In this document: positions 5,188 to 6,028 of the stretch, one piece after another | Numbering within the stretch: position 1 is the stretch's first letter | Layout of the letters: every line of letters begins with the position of its first letter | Source: Inquilinus sp. | GTDB lineage: Bacteria > Pseudomonadota > Alphaproteobacteria > DSM-16000 > Inquilinaceae | NCBI GenBank assembly: GCA_013003675.1 | Contig: JABDIP010000358.1 | Coordinates: 1 to 6,028 of the forward strand | Length of the DNA: 6,028 bases | Direction of reading: 5' to 3' | Translations under genes and position numbers: made by a program | The notes under the pieces: generated by a model | The model's input: the letters and a program-made list of their open reading frames with translations, nothing else | Database searches by the model: none | Told to the model about the DNA's origin: nothing

Positions 5188-6028
5188 ATGGCGGCGAATG
5201 AATTGCCTCGCTCGCCGCTGGCGCCGGTGCGGTTCCCGGCGATCCCGCCGGTCGCCGGTGTGCGGCTCGCCGCCATGGCGGCGGGGTTGAAGAATTCCGG
5301 CCAACCCGATCTTCTGCTCGCGACCCTCGACGAGGGTACGGCGATTGCCGGGGTGCTGACCCGCTCGCGCTGCCCGTCGGCGCCGGTGGATTGGTGCCGC
5401 CGCGCGCTGACCGGCGGGCGGGCGCGGGCCATCGTGGTCAATTCCGGCAATGCCAATGCCTTTACCGGCAATGCCGGCAACCGGACGGTCGAGAATACCG
5501 TCGCGGCGGCCAGTCGGCTGGTCGGCTGCGCCGATGAAGAGGTCTTCGTCGCCTCCACCGGTGTCATCGGCCAGCCGGTGCCGGCCGGGCACATCGCCGA
5601 CAATCTGCCAAATCTGCACGGCCAACTGACGCCCGGCGCCTGGGAGCCGGCGGCCGAGGCGATCCGCACCACCGACACTTTCGCCAAGGGGGCGGTCCGC
5701 ACCGCGAGCATCGACGGCGTCGAGGTCACCCTGGCGGGCATCGCCAAGGGGTCCGGGATGATCGCTCCGGACATGGCGACGATGCTGGCCTTTGCCTTCA
5801 CCGACGCCGCGCTGCCGGCCGAGGTGCTGCGGCCGCTGCTGAAGCGGGCCGCCGACCGCTCGTTCAATGCGATCACCGTCGACAGCGACACCTCGACCAG
5901 CGACACGGTGCTGCTGTGCGCCACCGGGCTGGCCGGCCACGAACCGGTGTCCGATCATCGCGACCGGCGGCTGGGCGGTTTCCGCCAAGCGCTCGACTCG
6001 CTGATGATCGACCTCGCCCAACAGGTGG
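5188..6028 (+). CDS. argJ: Glutamate N-acetyltransferase / amino-acid N-acetyltransferase ArgJ (partial at 3' end)
   Basis: ArgJ transfers the acetyl group from N-acetylornithine to glutamate, giving ornithine and N-acetylglutamate and so recycling acetyl in arginine synthesis; some family members also use acetyl-CoA. From ATG 5188 the frame stays open for 280 codons to the window edge. The family is about 400-410 residues, so roughly the last third is missing. Landmarks: SPLAPVRFPAIPPVAGVRLA near the N-terminus (9-28), the NSGNANA segment (85-91), ASTGVIG of the oxyanion region (122-128), RTTDT (160-164), and the autoprocessing site KGSGMIAPDMATML (187-200). The precursor is cleaved between A197 and T198, and T198 (codon 5779-5781) becomes the N-terminal nucleophile of the beta chain. 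The start is supported by the typical N-terminal sequence, but no good ribosome site precedes it; the nearest, GGAG at 5168-5171, is too far. With only 10 nt after the isomerase stop, cotranscription and translational coupling are likely. Confidence 0.96.
   Translation, partial: MAANELPRSPLAPVRFPAIPPVAGVRLAAMAAGLKNSGQPDLLLATLDEGTAIAGVLTRSRCPSAPVDWCRRALTGGRARAIVVNSGNANAFTGNAGNRTVENTVAAASRLVGCADEEVFVASTGVIGQPVPAGHIADNLPNLHGQLTPGAWEPAAEAIRTTDTFAKGAVRTASIDGVEVTLAGIAKGSGMIAPDMATMLAFAFTDAALPAEVLRPLLKRAADRSFNAITVDSDTSTSDTVLLCATGLAGHEPVSDHRDRRLGGFRQALDSLMIDLAQQV

Noticed and set aside
4089..5924. Long open frame (611 codons) on - across the isomerase gene and argJ
   Set aside because: It is a shadow of two well-identified + strand genes. 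Its translation has no family signature and spans an intergenic junction.

Overview
The window is a typical piece of a GC-rich alphaproteobacterial chromosome. The coding sequences use mostly G or C at third positions. The protein sequences of SecA, ArgJ and AccA look alphaproteobacterial, and Rhodospirillales-like is my best guess. That placement is a judgement from residue patterns, not from a search.

Layout, left to right: (1) the 3' third of accA (acetyl-CoA carboxylase carboxyltransferase alpha subunit) on +, entering from outside the window. (2) A compact element of about 115 bp made of inverted repeats (323-437), whose left end contains the accA stop codon. (3) A noncoding leader of about 200 bp with direct repeats, a GC palindrome, and a candidate promoter overlapped by an operator-like dyad. 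(4) A small stand-alone PAS-domain gene on + (636-1244). (5) secA on - (1267-4008), converging on the PAS gene with a 22 bp gap. (6) A 317 bp divergent promoter region. (7) A signal-peptide-bearing parvulin-type peptidyl-prolyl isomerase on + (4326-5177). (8) The 5' two thirds of argJ on + (5188 to the window edge), which stays open to the last base and so is easily missed by a caller that requires a stop codon.

Functionally, SecA drives export of unfolded proteins through SecYEG, and the divergent isomerase is predicted to fold such proteins in the periplasm, so that pairing makes sense. ArgJ (arginine biosynthesis) sits 10 nt behind the isomerase, probably as a cotranscribed passenger. AccA makes malonyl-CoA for fatty acid synthesis. 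The PAS protein is presumably a sensor or adaptor with an unknown ligand and partner.

I found no CRISPR, toxin-antitoxin, phage or new defence system. All protein-coding genes belong to known families. The least ordinary part is the noncoding stretch 323-635: the palindromic element, a cluster of GANTC sites, and the operator-like architecture ahead of the PAS gene.
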